A stretch of DNA of 64,000 bases from Brassica napus (taxonomy: Eukaryota > Streptophyta > Magnoliopsida > Brassicales > Brassicaceae), in NCBI RefSeq assembly GCF_020379485.1, contig NC_063450.1, positions 49,008,681 to 49,072,680 of the forward strand, in the 5' to 3' direction. Position numbers and translations under genes: made by a program. The notes beneath the pieces were generated by a model. That model was not told the origin of the DNA. It saw only the letters and a program-made list of their open reading frames with translations, and did no database searches. Below, piece after piece: positions 1 through 14,550 of this stretch (position 1 is the stretch's first letter; each line of letters starts with the position of its first letter).

Positions 1-2245
1 TGGTAGGAAGACAAGTTGGTTTGATTGTCACCGTCGATTTCTTCCCATTGGCCATCCTTACCGAAGAAACAAGAATTTGTTTAGGCACAAAAGGGTTGTG
101 AGAGACACTCCTCCTCCATATCTAACTGGAGAACAAATTGAAGCGCAAATCGACTACTACGGAGCTAACGAAACAGTTCGTTGGGGTGGTAATTGGCATG
201 TCCCTCGTAATATGCCAGATTCTTACGGTGTTCATCACAACTGGCACAAGAAGAGTATATTTTGGGAGTTGCCATATTGGAAGGATCTTCTTCTGCGCCA
301 CAACCTCGATGTGATGCATATAGAGAAGAATTTCTTTGAGAACATCATGAATACAATATTGAATGTCCCAGGGAAGACAAAAGACAACATAAAATCGAGG
401 TTGGACTTGCCGGATATTTGCTCAAGAAGCGAGTTACATATTAAAAGCAATGGACAAGTTCCCGTTCCGATATTCAGATTATCTTCAGAAAAAAAGTCGG
501 TGTTGTTCAACTGGGTGGCATCAGAAGTGAAGTTCCCCGATGGGTATGTTTCGAATCTCTCTAGATGTGTTGAAAAGGGTCAAAAGTTCTCCGGGATGAA
601 GAGTCATGATTGTCATGTATTTATGCAACGACTACTGCCCTTTGCATTTGCGGAGCTACTTCCAACAAACGTACATGAAGCACTTGCAGGTACGTAGTGT
701 ATTATATCACAATAATTTACAAAATAATATATGACTAACAATGTGTTTAATTTTTTTTTGAATATAAAAGGCATTGGAGCATTTTTCAGGGATTTGAGCA
801 CACACACTCTAAAAGAAGAAGTTGTGGAACAGCTTCAGGAGAACATTCTCATCTTATTGTGCAACTTGGAGAAGATATTTCCTCTCGGATTTTTTGACGT
901 CATGGAGCATCTAGCTGTCCACCTCCCATATGAGGCATTGCTTCGTGGACCTGTACATTACGGATGGATGTATCAGTATGAGCGAGCCATGAAATATTTG
1001 AAGGGAAAAGCAAAGAACCTCGCCAAAGTTGAAGGTTCTATAATTGCTGGAAGTTTGACAGAAGAAGTTTCTCACTTCACATCGTACTACTTTGCGTCAA
1101 AAGTACGTACACGGAGAAGAGCTCCAAGAAGATATGATGATGGTGGTGTTGCGCCAACATATGCAGTTGCTGGTGTTCCAGACATCTTTAGCCAGATTGG
1201 GCGACTCGGTGGGAAGTCTAAAGAGGTTTGGTGGTCGAGTGAACAAGACGCTCATAGTGCACACACCTATATTCTACTCAATTGCGAAGATCCATTGATT
1301 CGTTATTTTGAAAGGTAACATATATTGACACTTCGAAACACATATAAGTATAATTAATTGTATAATTGCGAGAGATTCATTCCTATAAAATGTGATTTTA
1401 CAGCCTATTTGTTTCTCAAGTCGAAGAAACATTTCCTGGTATATCCACAAGTGACGTAGACAAAAGGAAAGATCAACACTTCATTAAGTGGTTGCGGAAT
1501 CAGGTATTAACTAAAAAAATTTTCATACATTATCTGTATTTCATTAACATTCTCTTTATTTTTGCAGGTTGATTATGACGACGACGATGCAGATTATCCT
1601 AAGTGGTTACACGAAGTAATTCAATCTCCACTTGTAAAGGTCACCACATCACAGATGTATTTCACACGAGGCTATACTTTTCATACATATGACTATGGTA
1701 GACAACGGGCGACCAGTAACTATGGAATATGTGTGAAAGGGGAAACAGATTTCTACGGGATCTTGACGGAGATTATTGAAGTCGAATTTCCAGGGATACT
1801 GAAGCTGAAATGCGTCCTCTTCAAATGTGAATGGTTCGACCCCGTCGTCAACAGAGGTGTTCGGTCTAACAAATTCGGTGTAGTTGATGTCAACGGTGGA
1901 CGAAGGTACAACAAATTCGAGCCTTTCATCTTAGCTTCACAAGCAGACCAAGTTAGCTTCCTTCCATACCCTCGGATGAGAGATTCAGGTATAAATTGGT
2001 TAGCAGTAATCAAAGTTACACCTCGAGGACGAATCATCAGTGGAGAAGAACCACCATTGCAAGAAGAACAGATAAATGAAGTTGAGGAACCTGAACAAGA
2101 AATTGATGATATCCTTCTCATTGATCCGCATAATCACGAGTACGAAGATCTTACCGATGATGCCACAGACGAAGCTGTTGAAGACGAGTTTAATGAAAAT
2201 GATGATGTTTCTAGTGATGACGAGAATGTCGATGTATCCGATTGA
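1..2245 (+). CDS. TNP2-like CACTA transposase, C-terminal part (DUF4218/DUF4216)
   Basis: The product would bind and cut the transposon ends. The reading frame is open from the first bases of the window and the gene starts further left. Exons by GT/AG sites and phase are <2-689, 771-1314, 1404-1503 and 1568-2245; the frame is continuous and ends in TGA. The first exon begins with SWFDCHRRFLPIGHPYRR, typical of the Transposase_21 region. It is followed by the DUF4218 block (exons 1-2, including MEHLAVHLPYEALLRGPVHY) and a DUF4216 block in exon 4 (CEWFDPVVNRG, about 1680-2030). A very acidic tail, rich in D and E, closes the protein. No stop or frameshift is visible. It belongs with the Transposase_24 gene downstream as the two-gene set of En/Spm elements. 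Confidence 0.88.
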
Positions 2246-2360
2246 TGTATTTGTTTTATGAATAAGATGAGGGAGTTTGTTTTATGAATAAGATAATGTG
2301 GGGTTTGTTTTATGAATAAGGTAATGTGGGAGTTTGTTTTATGAATAAGCAAATGTGGGA
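2246..2360 (+). repeat. Short tandem repeat after the transposase stop, about 32-bp unit
   Basis: The phrase TTTGTTTTATGAATAAG recurs four times between 2250 and 2350, separated by variants of ATGTGGG. It lies in the presumed 3' untranslated region of the transposase gene. Confidence 0.75.
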
Positions 2361-2724
2361 ATTGTGGTTTGGAATGGAAATAAAGATGGGGTCTGAAATA
2401 TATGAAGTAGAAAATAAGGAATATGGGTTTCGGGGTTTCGAGTTTCGGGTTTTGGATTCTAGGGATTTAAACATAACACTCGTTAATTTCACGTAAGCTT
2501 AAATCGTCGTAAAGTCCTCGTATTCCAACGAGTAAATAACGACGAAGGACTCGTTAATTCCACGTAGGACTAAATCGTCGTAAATACCACGTAGGATGAA
2601 TTCGTCGTAAAAACCACGTAGGATGAAATCGTCGTAAATATAACGTAATACAACGAGGAAATAACGACGAAACCTAAAAATAAATATGGGGTTTGGAATA
2701 TATGAAGTAGAAAATAAGGAATAT

Positions 2725-3128
2725 GGGGTTTGGGGTTTGGGGTTTCGGGTTTCGGGTTTCGGGTTTTGGGTTTGGGGTTTCGGGTTTTGGATTTCGGGTT
2801 TCGGGTTTCGGGTTTCGGGTTTCGGGTTTCGGGTTTTCGGGTTTCGGGTTTCGGGGTGTTCGGGGTTTGGGGTTTCGGGTTTTGGGTTTCGGGTTTCGGG
2901 TTTCGGGTTTCGGGTTTCGGGTTCTAGGGATTTAACCATAACACTCGTTAAAAATAACGACGAAACTTAAAATTAAATATGGGGTTTGGAATATATGAAG
3001 TAGAAAATTAAAGATGGGGGTTTGGGTTTCGGGTTTCGGGTTTCGGGTTTGGGGGTTGGGGTTTGGGGTTTCGGGTATGGGGTTTCGGGTTTTGGGTTTG
3101 GGTTTCGGGTTTCGGGTTTCGGGTTTCG
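2725..3128. repeat. Telomere-like heptamer arrays (TTTCGGG / TTTGGGG variants) inside the CACTA element
   Basis: Two arrays, about 2725-2925 and 3017-3128, consist of heptamers GGGTTTC with GGGTTTT and GGGGTTT variants. They are one base away from the plant telomere unit TTTAGGG. They alternate with a block containing the ACGAGGAAAT/ACGACGA subterminal words and the phrase ATGGGGTTTGGAATATATGAAG, which is itself duplicated at about 2686 and 2978. Long open frames here (GFRVSGFGF repeats and their antisense) are a by-product of the heptamers and not genes. Confidence 0.85.
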
Positions 3129-3757
3129 GATTCTAGGGATTTAAACATAACACTCGTTAATTCCACGTAAGCACAAATCGTCGTAAAGTCCTCGTAGGAT
3201 GAAATCGTCGTAACTACCACGTAAAATGATTTAAACAAAACACTCGTTAATTCCACGTAAGCAGAAATCGTCGTAAAGACCACGTAAACGGATTTATACA
3301 TACACACGTCAATTCCACGTAAGTACAAATCGTCGTAAATATCTCGTAGTGTACAAACTTGAAAAAAAGGAAAAGGAGAGAAATACCAGATTAACATGTG
3401 GCAAGACTTCCAGCAATTATAATACGTAAGTCTCGCCCACATGAATTCTAATATCTTCTCCTTTTCCTATTTTTTTCAAATATTTATAATTTGAATAGGA
3501 TTTTTTTGAGGATTGTGATTTGAGATAAGGTGTGATTTGGGAGTTTGTGTGTGGTTTGAGAGTGAGAGTTGTGGGTATATTTATAGGAAAGCAAGCCTCG
3601 TTAATTCCTCGTAAGGTAAATCGTCGTTAATACCTCGTATAAAAAAACACGGGCCTTTGTGATTCCTCGCAATTTCCTCGTAAAAAAAAGACGGGCCTTT
3701 GTAACTGCTCGCTATTTCGTCGTAAACTTACGAGGAATTTGCGACGATATGTAATCT

Positions 3758-3767
3758 TATATATACA
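3758..3767 (+). promoter_or_regulatory. TATA box of the second CACTA gene
   Basis: TTATATATAC lies about 65 bp upstream of the ATG at 3830 and is followed by a CT-rich leader (3780-3822), a usual plant core promoter layout. The subterminal repeats sit directly upstream, as expected if they bind the element's own protein. Confidence 0.6.
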
Positions 3768-3829
3768 CCCGAGCGCTCACTCTTTCTTTCCTCTCTACTT
3801 CCTCTCTACTTCCTCTCCATTTCGTAGCA

Positions 3830-5699
<1,870 letters not shown>

Positions 5700-6316
5700 T
5701 TTTTTTTTGGGTTGTTGTATTATATAAATTCAAAACTTATTTATATATAAAATATTTTCATTTTGATTTATTTTTATTTTAAATTTTAATTTATTATTAA
5801 ATTAAATAATTTTAATTATTTTTTAATTATATTTTTAAATTCTGTAAAAATAATAAAAACGAAGTAAATTCGTAGCTAATGTACGACCTCTTTACGTGGA
5901 AACCTTACGAGGAAATGACGAGAAACAATTAACGACTATTTTACGAGGAAACATTTGCGAGGAAATAACGAGGAAAAGTTTACGAGTATTTTACGAGGAA
6001 ATCGTTTCGTGGTTGTTACGTGTATTTTGCGAGGAAATTCTTTCAAGGTATTTACGTGTAGGTTACGAATAACTCATTTCGAGGTATTTACGAGGAATTG
6101 TAGCGACATCTTTGCGTGGAATATTGACGTGGTCTTTACGACGAATCGCCCTACTTCGTCTTTACGACGAAATATATTCCTCGCTAAGTTACGACGAATT
6201 AGCGAGGAAATATGTGTTACGACGGACGAGTAACGAGCAAACGCGATTCCTCGCTATTTCGTCGTAAAGCCTCTTTTACGACGAAATAACGAGGAAAACC
6301 GCCCTCGTTAAGGTGA

Positions 6317-6331
6317 TGTTTTCTTGTAGTG
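6317..6331 (-). repeat. Right terminal inverted repeat of the CACTA element
   Basis: TGTTTTCTTGTAGTG, reverse complement of CACTACAAGAAAACA. The same 13-bp core is found at both ends of the independent CACTA copy at 53005-56244. Confidence 0.9.
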
Positions 6332-6334
6332 GAA

Positions 6335-6870
6335 AGGCAAATTAGTTGCGAGTTTGCCACTAAAATCAAACCTCTATTTTTCCTCAAGTGTCCCAACTTG
6401 CTTTTATATAACCATAGCTTCTCATGTCCTCCATCCTCCATCACCTCACTTTCTTTTTTTTGTTATTTATTTTGTCCACTTATATATTTTCTCTGAAAAC
6501 AGTTGAGATTATCTTTTTGAATAGGAGTTGTATTTAATCTTTTGGATTTTAAATTACTTTTACTAACTTAATTAAAATTTTATCCACCTGTAATGACTGT
6601 TAAAAAACAATTAAACTAGTCATTCTTGTGTTTTAAATAAGATTTGCACAAAACCCATCAAGCTCAACTTTTAAGTTGTCACACAAAAAGAAACGAGAAA
6701 AGAGAAAGTGAAAAGTTCTTTTGTATCCCCCAAAATTTTCGAGATTTTCATTCCGAGCTTTAAATATCATTTCTTAATGCTAATCTTGGTAAGTTGATAT
6801 GCACAATCACAATATTAGTCTCAATTATTAAGTAAGAGATATATAAAGTGAGAATATCACATGCAACCAA
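6335..6870. other. Gene-free stretch right of the CACTA element
   Basis: AT-rich sequence with no convincing open frame or element boundary; nothing further identified. Confidence 0.5.
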
Positions 6871-7955
6871 GAGCATCTCCAAAAAACACTTTATAACTTC
6901 AAATATGAAGTTTTTTGCTCTCCAAAAAGGAACTTCAAAACTTCAAATTTGAAGAGTGAAACTCTATATTTGAAGTTTCACTTTTCAAAACTTCAAATTT
7001 GAAATTTCATACTTTTATTTGTATTTTGGTCACTACAATTACACATCACATTTATAATTCATAAATATTTTCTTGTTTATTATTTTAATCCTTATAAAAA
7101 TTATATCTCATAAATATTTTAAGTTTTGTTTACAAAATTTAAGTTTACACATAAAATTAAATAAAACTTTAAAATAAGATTTAAAATATTTAAAACTAGA
7201 TTTAGATAACAAAAGTATACTAAAAAAACTTATCAAAAAATCTTTTAAAAAATTACATGAATACATAACTATCACATGGATTTAAATATTACAACAACAC
7301 TAATAATCAGGTAAGTTTGATCCGGAACCTTCAAAATTTTCAAATATTGTCCAATTTTTTTTTGTGTAATTGAAGATGGTTGTTGTTGTTGTTGTTGTTG
7401 ATGATGTCTTTTCGTACAATTCTTTCTTGTTCATATTGAATATATTAATGAGTATTAATATCATCGATAAAGTTAGTCTTTTAGCAATACTTTATGTTTC
7501 TCTTTTACTTTTTTTTGTTATGATCTAATGTATTTACAAGTATTAATATCTCCTAATTTCAACAATTTTTATCTCTAATCTACAAATTAAAAATGAGGAG
7601 AGCTATTTTTACTTCGAAATGCACTAGTAGATCATATATGCATTACGAAAATCACTTTATAGAATAATATGGTATTTTGTTTGAATTTTAATATTAATTA
7701 AGTTATTTTGTTTAAAAATTATATTTTAATATAATATTTTATTAATTAATATTGTTGTAATATGTTCATATATGTGCTAGTTATTTACAAAATTTTTATG
7801 AATTCAAATTAATTATGACAAATATAAGGACCATATTATAAAATACAAATAGTTTTGAAGTTAAGTTTGAAGTTTTGCTTTAGGAGAAAACACCTTTAAA
7901 CTTCAAATATAGAGTTTTGGAAACTTCAAAATAGAGTTTCTTTTTGGAGTTGCTT
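6871..7955. mobile_element. Non-autonomous DNA transposon with GAGCATCTCC ends, about 1.1 kb
   Basis: The left end reads GAGCATCTCCAAAAAACAC and the right end is an imperfect reverse complement (TTTTTGGAGTTGCTT). The first and last 120 bp are full of AACTTCAAA/TTTGAAGTT words facing each other, so the ends can fold back. The interior is AT-rich and non-coding, with a short (GTT)n tract at 7380-7399. The termini resemble the smaller Tourist-like MITEs at 17673 and 24149. No clear target duplication was found. Confidence 0.6.
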
Positions 7956-9395
7956 TAAACCAGCTAATATAAACTGCTCTTTTGATTTGAAGATTATTAA
8001 ACATTTGGACTCTATATCCGAAATGGTTTCCTTTTATAGCCGACCTCATGCTATTTTGACCCAATTGTGTTTGGCTTCATTAACAACAAATAATTTCTGA
8101 GTAACTTCTATGGATTAAGAAAAGAAGAAGAAGACATCTAAGTTATGGAACTCCCAAACAGATTACTCATTTTTATATCAGCTTTAAGAAGCTTCTTGGT
8201 TTCTCGTAAAACCAACCTCACTTAGCTAGAGTCTATGAACTTTCCCCATAGCCAAAAGTAATGCCGAGGATATGGCCTTATCTATTTTGATTACGTAAAC
8301 ATACCATTACCAACTATACGTCTCCAATGAAATATTGTATATAGCATAGCATTCTATGGCACAAAGTACAAACCACGTACTGGGGTGGACAACTATACAT
8401 ACCAACTAAAGAAATATACTAACAATACGTCTTCACATTTCTCTAAAGTTGAAAATTGCAACTGAGAAAGAATACGATTTGTGGTTATTAAGGTTATATT
8501 TTAGAATAAATGGAGGTTAAATTCATACAAATCATGCATACAATACAATGTTTGGGTCTGACTGGTAACCATTATACCTAGGAACATTACGAATGAATAG
8601 GAAAAAAAATGCAGATGAATAAAAATATAGAAATGAAAAGAAAAATGATTTTTTATCAATTCTATTGAGAAACAAATTTATTTTATATTCATTTAAAATA
8701 AAAAGAATGAGAAAGAATGAAAAAGAAAAATAATTTTTAATAAAAAAAAAAAAAAAATAATAAATAATGCATTATTTCTTTTCGTTTTTTGATTACCAGT
8801 TATACCTCTGTGTTGATTGACTTGCAAAACATTATTTTCTTCTACTACTAATTAGGAATTTTATAGAAAAAAACTAATTAGATTCATGGATTTGATATTT
8901 TTAACAAAAATAGAGAATTTAACTAAAAGTTTTTAGATGCTAAAACATACTAATGTGTATTCAAACTTTTGAGTCCATTCAACCAATATTTTCACCAATT
9001 TAGTCAAATTAATACCATAAACAATATGTAAAATCAATTGGAATATTTATTATATACTATACTAAAAATCATGATTTCCATAAATTTATTGCTATATATA
9101 ATCTTCTATCAATAATATTTCACAGATTTACATCTATCACCAATAAGAAAAATTCAAAACACCGATTTATATTACAATTTTTAGCATTTGTATACAAGAA
9201 ATAATCAACCAAATTACCACGTCAGCAATAAATTATAGAATATGCGATTGCCGTTAGAGAGGCCTTCAACACATTCAGGTCCCTTTGACATTTTCACGGC
9301 AATGGCGGCAACAAGCAGGGCAAAACCGTAATAATAAACTTAATCCTGACAAAATCTTTAGTTCCGGAATCCTTCAACTTACATCGGCGTTTCCA
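7956..9395. other. Gene-free stretch upstream of the PAS kinase
   Basis: AT-rich intergenic DNA with a poly(A)-like tract near 8740-8757. No gene or clear repeat boundary seen. Confidence 0.5.
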
Positions 9396-9433
9396 CACGT
9401 GGCATCACCTAATTATCCCACTTACCACGTGTC
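9396..9433 (+). promoter_or_regulatory. Paired G-box/ABRE-type motifs upstream of the PAS kinase
   Basis: CACGTGGC at 9396-9403 and CACGTGTC at 9426-9433 both contain the CACGTG core bound by bZIP and bHLH factors. They lie about 210-245 bp upstream of the kinase ATG at 9640, in a GC-richer island. Function is inferred from motif and position only. Confidence 0.5.
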
Positions 9434-9639
9434 GCGAGCGTGACGCGTCACAGTGTTTAATCCACAGCTGGTTTAAGTATATGGTGCGTCACGAGTAATT
9501 TCTAAAGATGGAAAAAACTAATAAACAAAAGAAGAATGAATGCCTCAGTTTCGATCTTCTGATTTTATTTTAATTTAAATAATTGCGGAAACTTGTTCAC
9601 CCAGATGCGTCTGCTCAACAGATTCTCCGGCGAGCTACG

Positions 9640-12600
9640 ATGGCCGGGACCAACGCGGATCCGAGTCTCTACCAGGTGCTGGTGGAGTGGTGCCAGAGGA
9701 TGGAGACGAGTCAAGCGAGGCTGAGGGAGGATGTGGACGATCTGTTGAGCCAGGAGGAGAGGCGAATCGGCATCGAGGGGGCGGCGGAGGCTGATGATGA
9801 GGCGGAGGAGGCTTGGGATAGTCCGTCGGCGACTTGGGAGAGAGCCGTGTCGGGGTTTTACTTCGCCGATAGCGCGTACCGGACTCTGATGGATTCGATG
9901 GGTCACGCGATTCACGTGACGTCCGCTGGCTCTGGAGAGATTACATTCTGGTAAAACCTGATAACCGATTTGCGTAACGTTATGTGTTCATCTAGGTTGC
10001 TGGTAGAATCAGGAGCGATGCGTTCAAATGTTAATTTGAATTAGAGTGTGGAATCTCTTGTGATCGGTGGTTTCTTGAATCAGGAGTCGTTCAGCTGAGA
10101 ATCTCTACCACTGGTATGCGGAGGAAGTTGTTGGATACAGAACGATCGATGTGCTTGTAACGGAGGAGTATCGTAACTGCCTTACTAGTATCAGGAGCAG
10201 GGTGTGCCGTGGGGAGACTTGGACTGGTCAGTTTCCGTTTCAGAAGAAAACAGGAGAGCTCTTCATGGCGCTTGTGACTAAAAGCCCGATTTATGAAGAC
10301 GGGGAGCTTGTTGGTGTTGTTACTGTCTCGAGCGACGCGACGCTCTTCAATAGGATGCATCCGTTGAGTAGTGAGCATCATCAACAAGCGTTCGGGACTA
10401 GACCTGAATCTAACTTGAGAAAGCAGCAGTGGCACCTCCCGAGGCCTCAGATAGCTGAAGTGCCACAGGCTCTTCCAGCTGTCCCGCAGATTACATCAGC
10501 TGTTTCGAACCTGGTAATCTCAGATTCTGATTTTTTTTTTTTTTTTTTTTTTGTTGTTTGATTCTTGTGCAGGATGAATGATTGTTTGTTTGTTTGGTTG
10601 TGGTCTGCATGAACTTATAAGGCGTCGAAGCTTCTGCCACAGAGAAATGGAGATGATTCGTTTAATGCAAATCAGAGTTCTAGGAGCAGAGATGAAAATG
10701 TTCCGGTTGTTCCTTCCACAACTTTCGAAAAGTATGGTTCAATGGTCAGTCTTTCTTGTCAAAACAAAACTTCGGTCTTCTTATTGATATAATGTAGAAC
10801 AATTGATGTCTTGTGTTATATACTTAATCTGCACATATGCTGTTGTAGGCGGATAAGTTTTTGGGGAAGCTGCAAAGGAAGATTACTGGCAACCAAGGAA
10901 AAGAAGATAACGAGAATATTTTAGGAAGTGGAATAAATAAGATGACCGGTGCTAGTGGATCTGTTTCTAAGGCTTCCTATGCAGTTAGCTGCACGACTTT
11001 CAGAGACAATGGCAACGGGAAGCTGAAAAGGTCTGAAACTAGATTCTCGGATGTTTATGGGAGTGGAGCTCGAGGTTTGAGTGAAGAGAGACATATAGTA
11101 CCACCTACTAAAGACCGATTTCAGTTTATTGGGAATCTGAGTCAAAAGAAACCACCCAAAGGACCTGAGTGTGGTTTGGTTTCCGGCAGGGGAACAAGAA
11201 TGTCGGACTTAAATGGTGAGATAGAAGATGCTTGGACGGCTCGGCCTAGTGCTGACCCCTTTCCAGGCCTTGAAGTCAGCCTCGGTAGGCAACAAAGTCC
11301 ATCGAGCCAAATGAATAATGGATTTGCAACCGACTCGTCGTGTGAGATACGGTGGGAAGATCTTCAACTTGGGGAAGAAGTTGGACGAGGTGCATTTCGT
11401 TTACCAGAGTCTCATACTCGTTTAAATGTTGAGTCTAATTCTGTGTATTCTGATGAATTATGTTTGTGCACAGGTTCATTTGCTGCTGTTCATCGAGGAG
11501 TTTGGAACGGATCGGTAAGGATGTAATTTAAAGATAATTCAAATATGGTTTTTTTTACCAAGTGATTGGAATAGCTAACTAGTCCAGTTTAATTGGGTCA
11601 GGATGTTGCTATTAAGGTTTACTTTGAGGGTGATCACAACGCGATGACTTGGACGGAGTGCAAAAAGGAGGTATGCATATTTGGTTCTCTCTGGCATGTA
11701 AATGTTTTGCAAAACAATCCGCCCTAGACAAAAGTAATTAAATCAGTTGGGATCAATATCTTCAGATCAACATTATGAAGAAACTAAGACATCCGAATGT
11801 GCTGTTATTTATGGGAGCGGTATGTTCCGAAGAAAAATCAGCCATAGTCATGGAGTATCTGCCAAGGTGAGACTATTGAAATCTTGATCTGGAAGTAGTG
11901 TTGCCCCTTATTGAATGTGTTATAGATTATTCGGCACCCTGTGTTAATTTGTTTCTTTCCGGTTGTGATGATTAGAGGGAGTCTCTTCAAAATACTTCAT
12001 AGCTCGAATCAGCCATTGGACAAGAAACGTCGTTTAAGGATGGCACTTGATGTTGTAAGACTCTCATTTTCCTGAGACCCCCCTCGCAGTTTAATAAATG
12101 AAACCCTGTGAAAGGCTGAGTGAATACGGGTTCTCCATTGTCGTTGCAGGCTAGGGGAATGAATTACTTGCACCGCAGGAATCCGCCAATAGTACATAGA
12201 GACTTGAAATCTTCCAATCTTCTGGTCGACAGAAACTGGAATGTTAAGGTAAGGCCTTTCATTTTCCTCCACAAGTGGGGCACTCATGAAGACCTTTATA
12301 AACGAGTTTATTCTCTCTACTTACAAACTTACAAGTTTTTTCTTCTTAGGTTGGAGACTTTGGGCTGTCAAAGTGGAAGAACGCAACATTCTTAAGCACT
12401 AGATCCGGGAAAGGAACAGTAAGCCATCTCTGATCCTTTTAAATCCAACAAAACATTCCTGGGTCTCTGTAACTAACCATCATTCATATTTTTCTATGTG
12501 CAGCCACAGTGGATGGCCCCTGAAGTTCTCAGAAGTGAACCTTCGAATGAGAAGTACGTTGATATAATATTAACCCTGGATTATTGTCTCCCTTGTGATA

Positions 12601-13102
12601 GATTGTTCAGTAATTTAGAATTGTGGGATAAAAACTAAATACTTTTGTTGTAACAGGTGTGATGTGTTCAGCTTTGGAGTCATCTTGTGGGAGCTAATGA
12701 CTACTTTAATACCATGGGACCGTCTAAACTCTATCCAGGTACCTTATCAACTTCTGTTGTTGTGTGAGACTAGCACAATCATAAAGATTCTAATCAAGTT
12801 TAGAATAGGTTGTTGGAGTTGTGGGATTCATGGACCGACGGTTGGACTTGCCTGAAGGATTAAATCCGAGGATCGCATCCATAATACAAGATTGTTGGCA
12901 GACGTAAGACACTATATTCATCTATAATTTGTTTCATCTGATATCCCTCAAAAGTTTGGAAGAGGGTGGTTTTTGTAATCTTTATTTATTAAATTCTTGG
13001 AACAGTGATCCAGCAAAGCGACCGTCGTTCGAGGAAATAATTAGTAGTATGATGGGCATGTTCCGCAAAGCGGGGTCGAGTGCACCAGAAGACGAGGATT
13101 GA
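9640..13102 (+). CDS. PAS domain-containing Raf-like MAP3K (At4g23050 type)
   Basis: A Ser/Thr kinase of the plant Raf-like B group with an N-terminal PAS sensor domain. Exons fitted by GT/AG and phase: 9640-9950, 10084-10513, 10622-10744, 10849-11389, 11474-11514, 11602-11670, 11766-11866, 11976-12054, 12150-12248, 12350-12418, 12504-12553, 12657-12738, 12809-12903, 13006-13102; 728 residues with no stop. The PAS domain spans about residues 80-185 ([15 protein letters not shown] ... [15 protein letters not shown]), then a variable linker. The kinase domain starts near 461 ([15 protein letters not shown]). Visible motifs: glycine loop split over exons 4/5, VAIK with Lys487, [10 protein letters not shown] with Asp583 (an RD kinase), DFG at 601-603, and APEVL. 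In-frame codons lie upstream of the ATG but contain no earlier ATG. Its position next to an IQD22-like gene matches Arabidopsis gene order, which supports orthology. Confidence 0.93.
10531..10552 (+). repeat. Poly(T) tract in intron 2 of the PAS kinase
   Basis: A run of about 22 T lies shortly after the donor at 10514; a simple intronic repeat. Confidence 0.7.
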
Positions 13103-13354
13103 GAAGGTCAAAATGGTTCATGGTCAGAGGAGATGGTTCACACAAAGCAAAGGAGAAGTATACTTCTGATTAGTTTGTATAATGTACAACTACGATAACA
13201 AGTTTATTTGTATATATTATCGATAATTTCTTTTATATATTTGATCATTTTATTTATATATATACAACATTTTTTGTTGTTATTATATAATTTTTTTCGA
13301 TGAATCGATCAATTTTTATTAAAAATGATGGAACAAAACTATAATTAATACATC

Positions 13355-14550
13355 ATAGATTGACATAAAAATTTTATTTTTTCTATCGAACACATTCTTG
13401 AAAAAAGTGAACAGTATTGTTTTCACAGTTGAATTATTTTGACTTTTATTTTCTTTATGGTTTTGAAAGCTTTTAAATCAATCATCGAATTGATACATGT
13501 CATTTTAATGTTTTTAATCGTATATTTAAGGAAAATTTACATTTTTGTAATTTAAAATCGTTTTAAAAAATTCAAAATATAACATATAAGAAAAATATAA
13601 CATATAAGATGTCCTCATTTTGTATTTTAAAGTCGTTTTAAAAAAAATATATAACATATAAGGTTTTCTCATTTTTATAATTTAAAGTCATTTTAAAAAA
13701 TTCAAAATATAACATATAAGAAAAAATCTAATTTTTTTATTATATAGTTAACGTGATTGTTTATTTTTTTAATAATATAACCTTAAACAAAAATGAAGAA
13801 GGATGCAAAAATTGTTATCAAATCTTTATTATTAATAATCATTAATTGTCATTTATAAGTAAATCATATTAGGTAATTATGTAGCTTTTATTTAAGGAAA
13901 GAATACACATTTCTTATATTTTAGGTTAATACAATGTTCTCTAGTGGACATTAAACAAATTATGACATAAAAACCTTATTTTTCCATAGAACACATTTTT
14001 GAAAAAAATGAACAGTATTGTTTCCACAGTTAAATTATTTTGTCTTTTAGCTTCCATATGGTTTTGAAAGCTTTCAAATCAATACATGTCATTTTAATGT
14101 TTTTAGTCGTATACTTAAGGAAAACTTACATTTTTGTAATTTAAAGTCGTTTAAAAAAAAATCAAAATATAACATATAAGAAAATTTTAACATATAAAAA
14201 AATATAACATATAAGGTGTCATCATTTTTGTATTTTAAAGTCGTTTAAAAAAATAACATATAGGGTTTTCTTATTTTTGTAATTTAAAATCATTTTAAAA
14301 AATTCAAAATATAAGATATAAGAAAAAATCTAATTATTTTATTATATGGTTAATATGATTGTTTAATTTTTTTTTAATAATATAAATTTAAACAAAAATG
14401 AAGAAGGATGCAAAAATTGTTATCAAATCTTTATTATTCATAATCATTAATTGTCATATATATGTAAATCATATTAGGTAATTCTGTAGCTTTTATTTAA
14501 GGAAATAATACACACTTTCTATATTTTAGGTTAATATAATGTTTTCTAGT
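13355..14550. repeat. Two diverged direct repeats of about 600 bp
   Basis: Anchor phrases recur with a 600-bp offset: GAACACATTCTTGAAAAAA at 13388 and GAACACATTTTTGAAAAAA at 13989; ATGGTTTTGAAAGCTTT at about 13457 and 14058; TAGGTTAATACAATGTT at about 13922 and 14525. Within each unit, short AACATATAAG words repeat several times. It lies just past the 3' end of the PAS kinase, is AT-rich and has no coding potential. It is either an old tandem duplication or a tandem non-autonomous element. Confidence 0.8.

Noticed and set aside
1753..2121. 122-codon minus-strand frame inside the transposase
   Set aside because: Shadow of the DUF4216 exon, which has clear family motifs in the plus frame.
2499..2970. 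Overlapping long frames of GFRVSGFGF and NPKPETRNPKPE repeats on both strands
   Set aside because: Produced by the TTTCGGG heptamer arrays, which stay open in several frames; no start context or splice structure.
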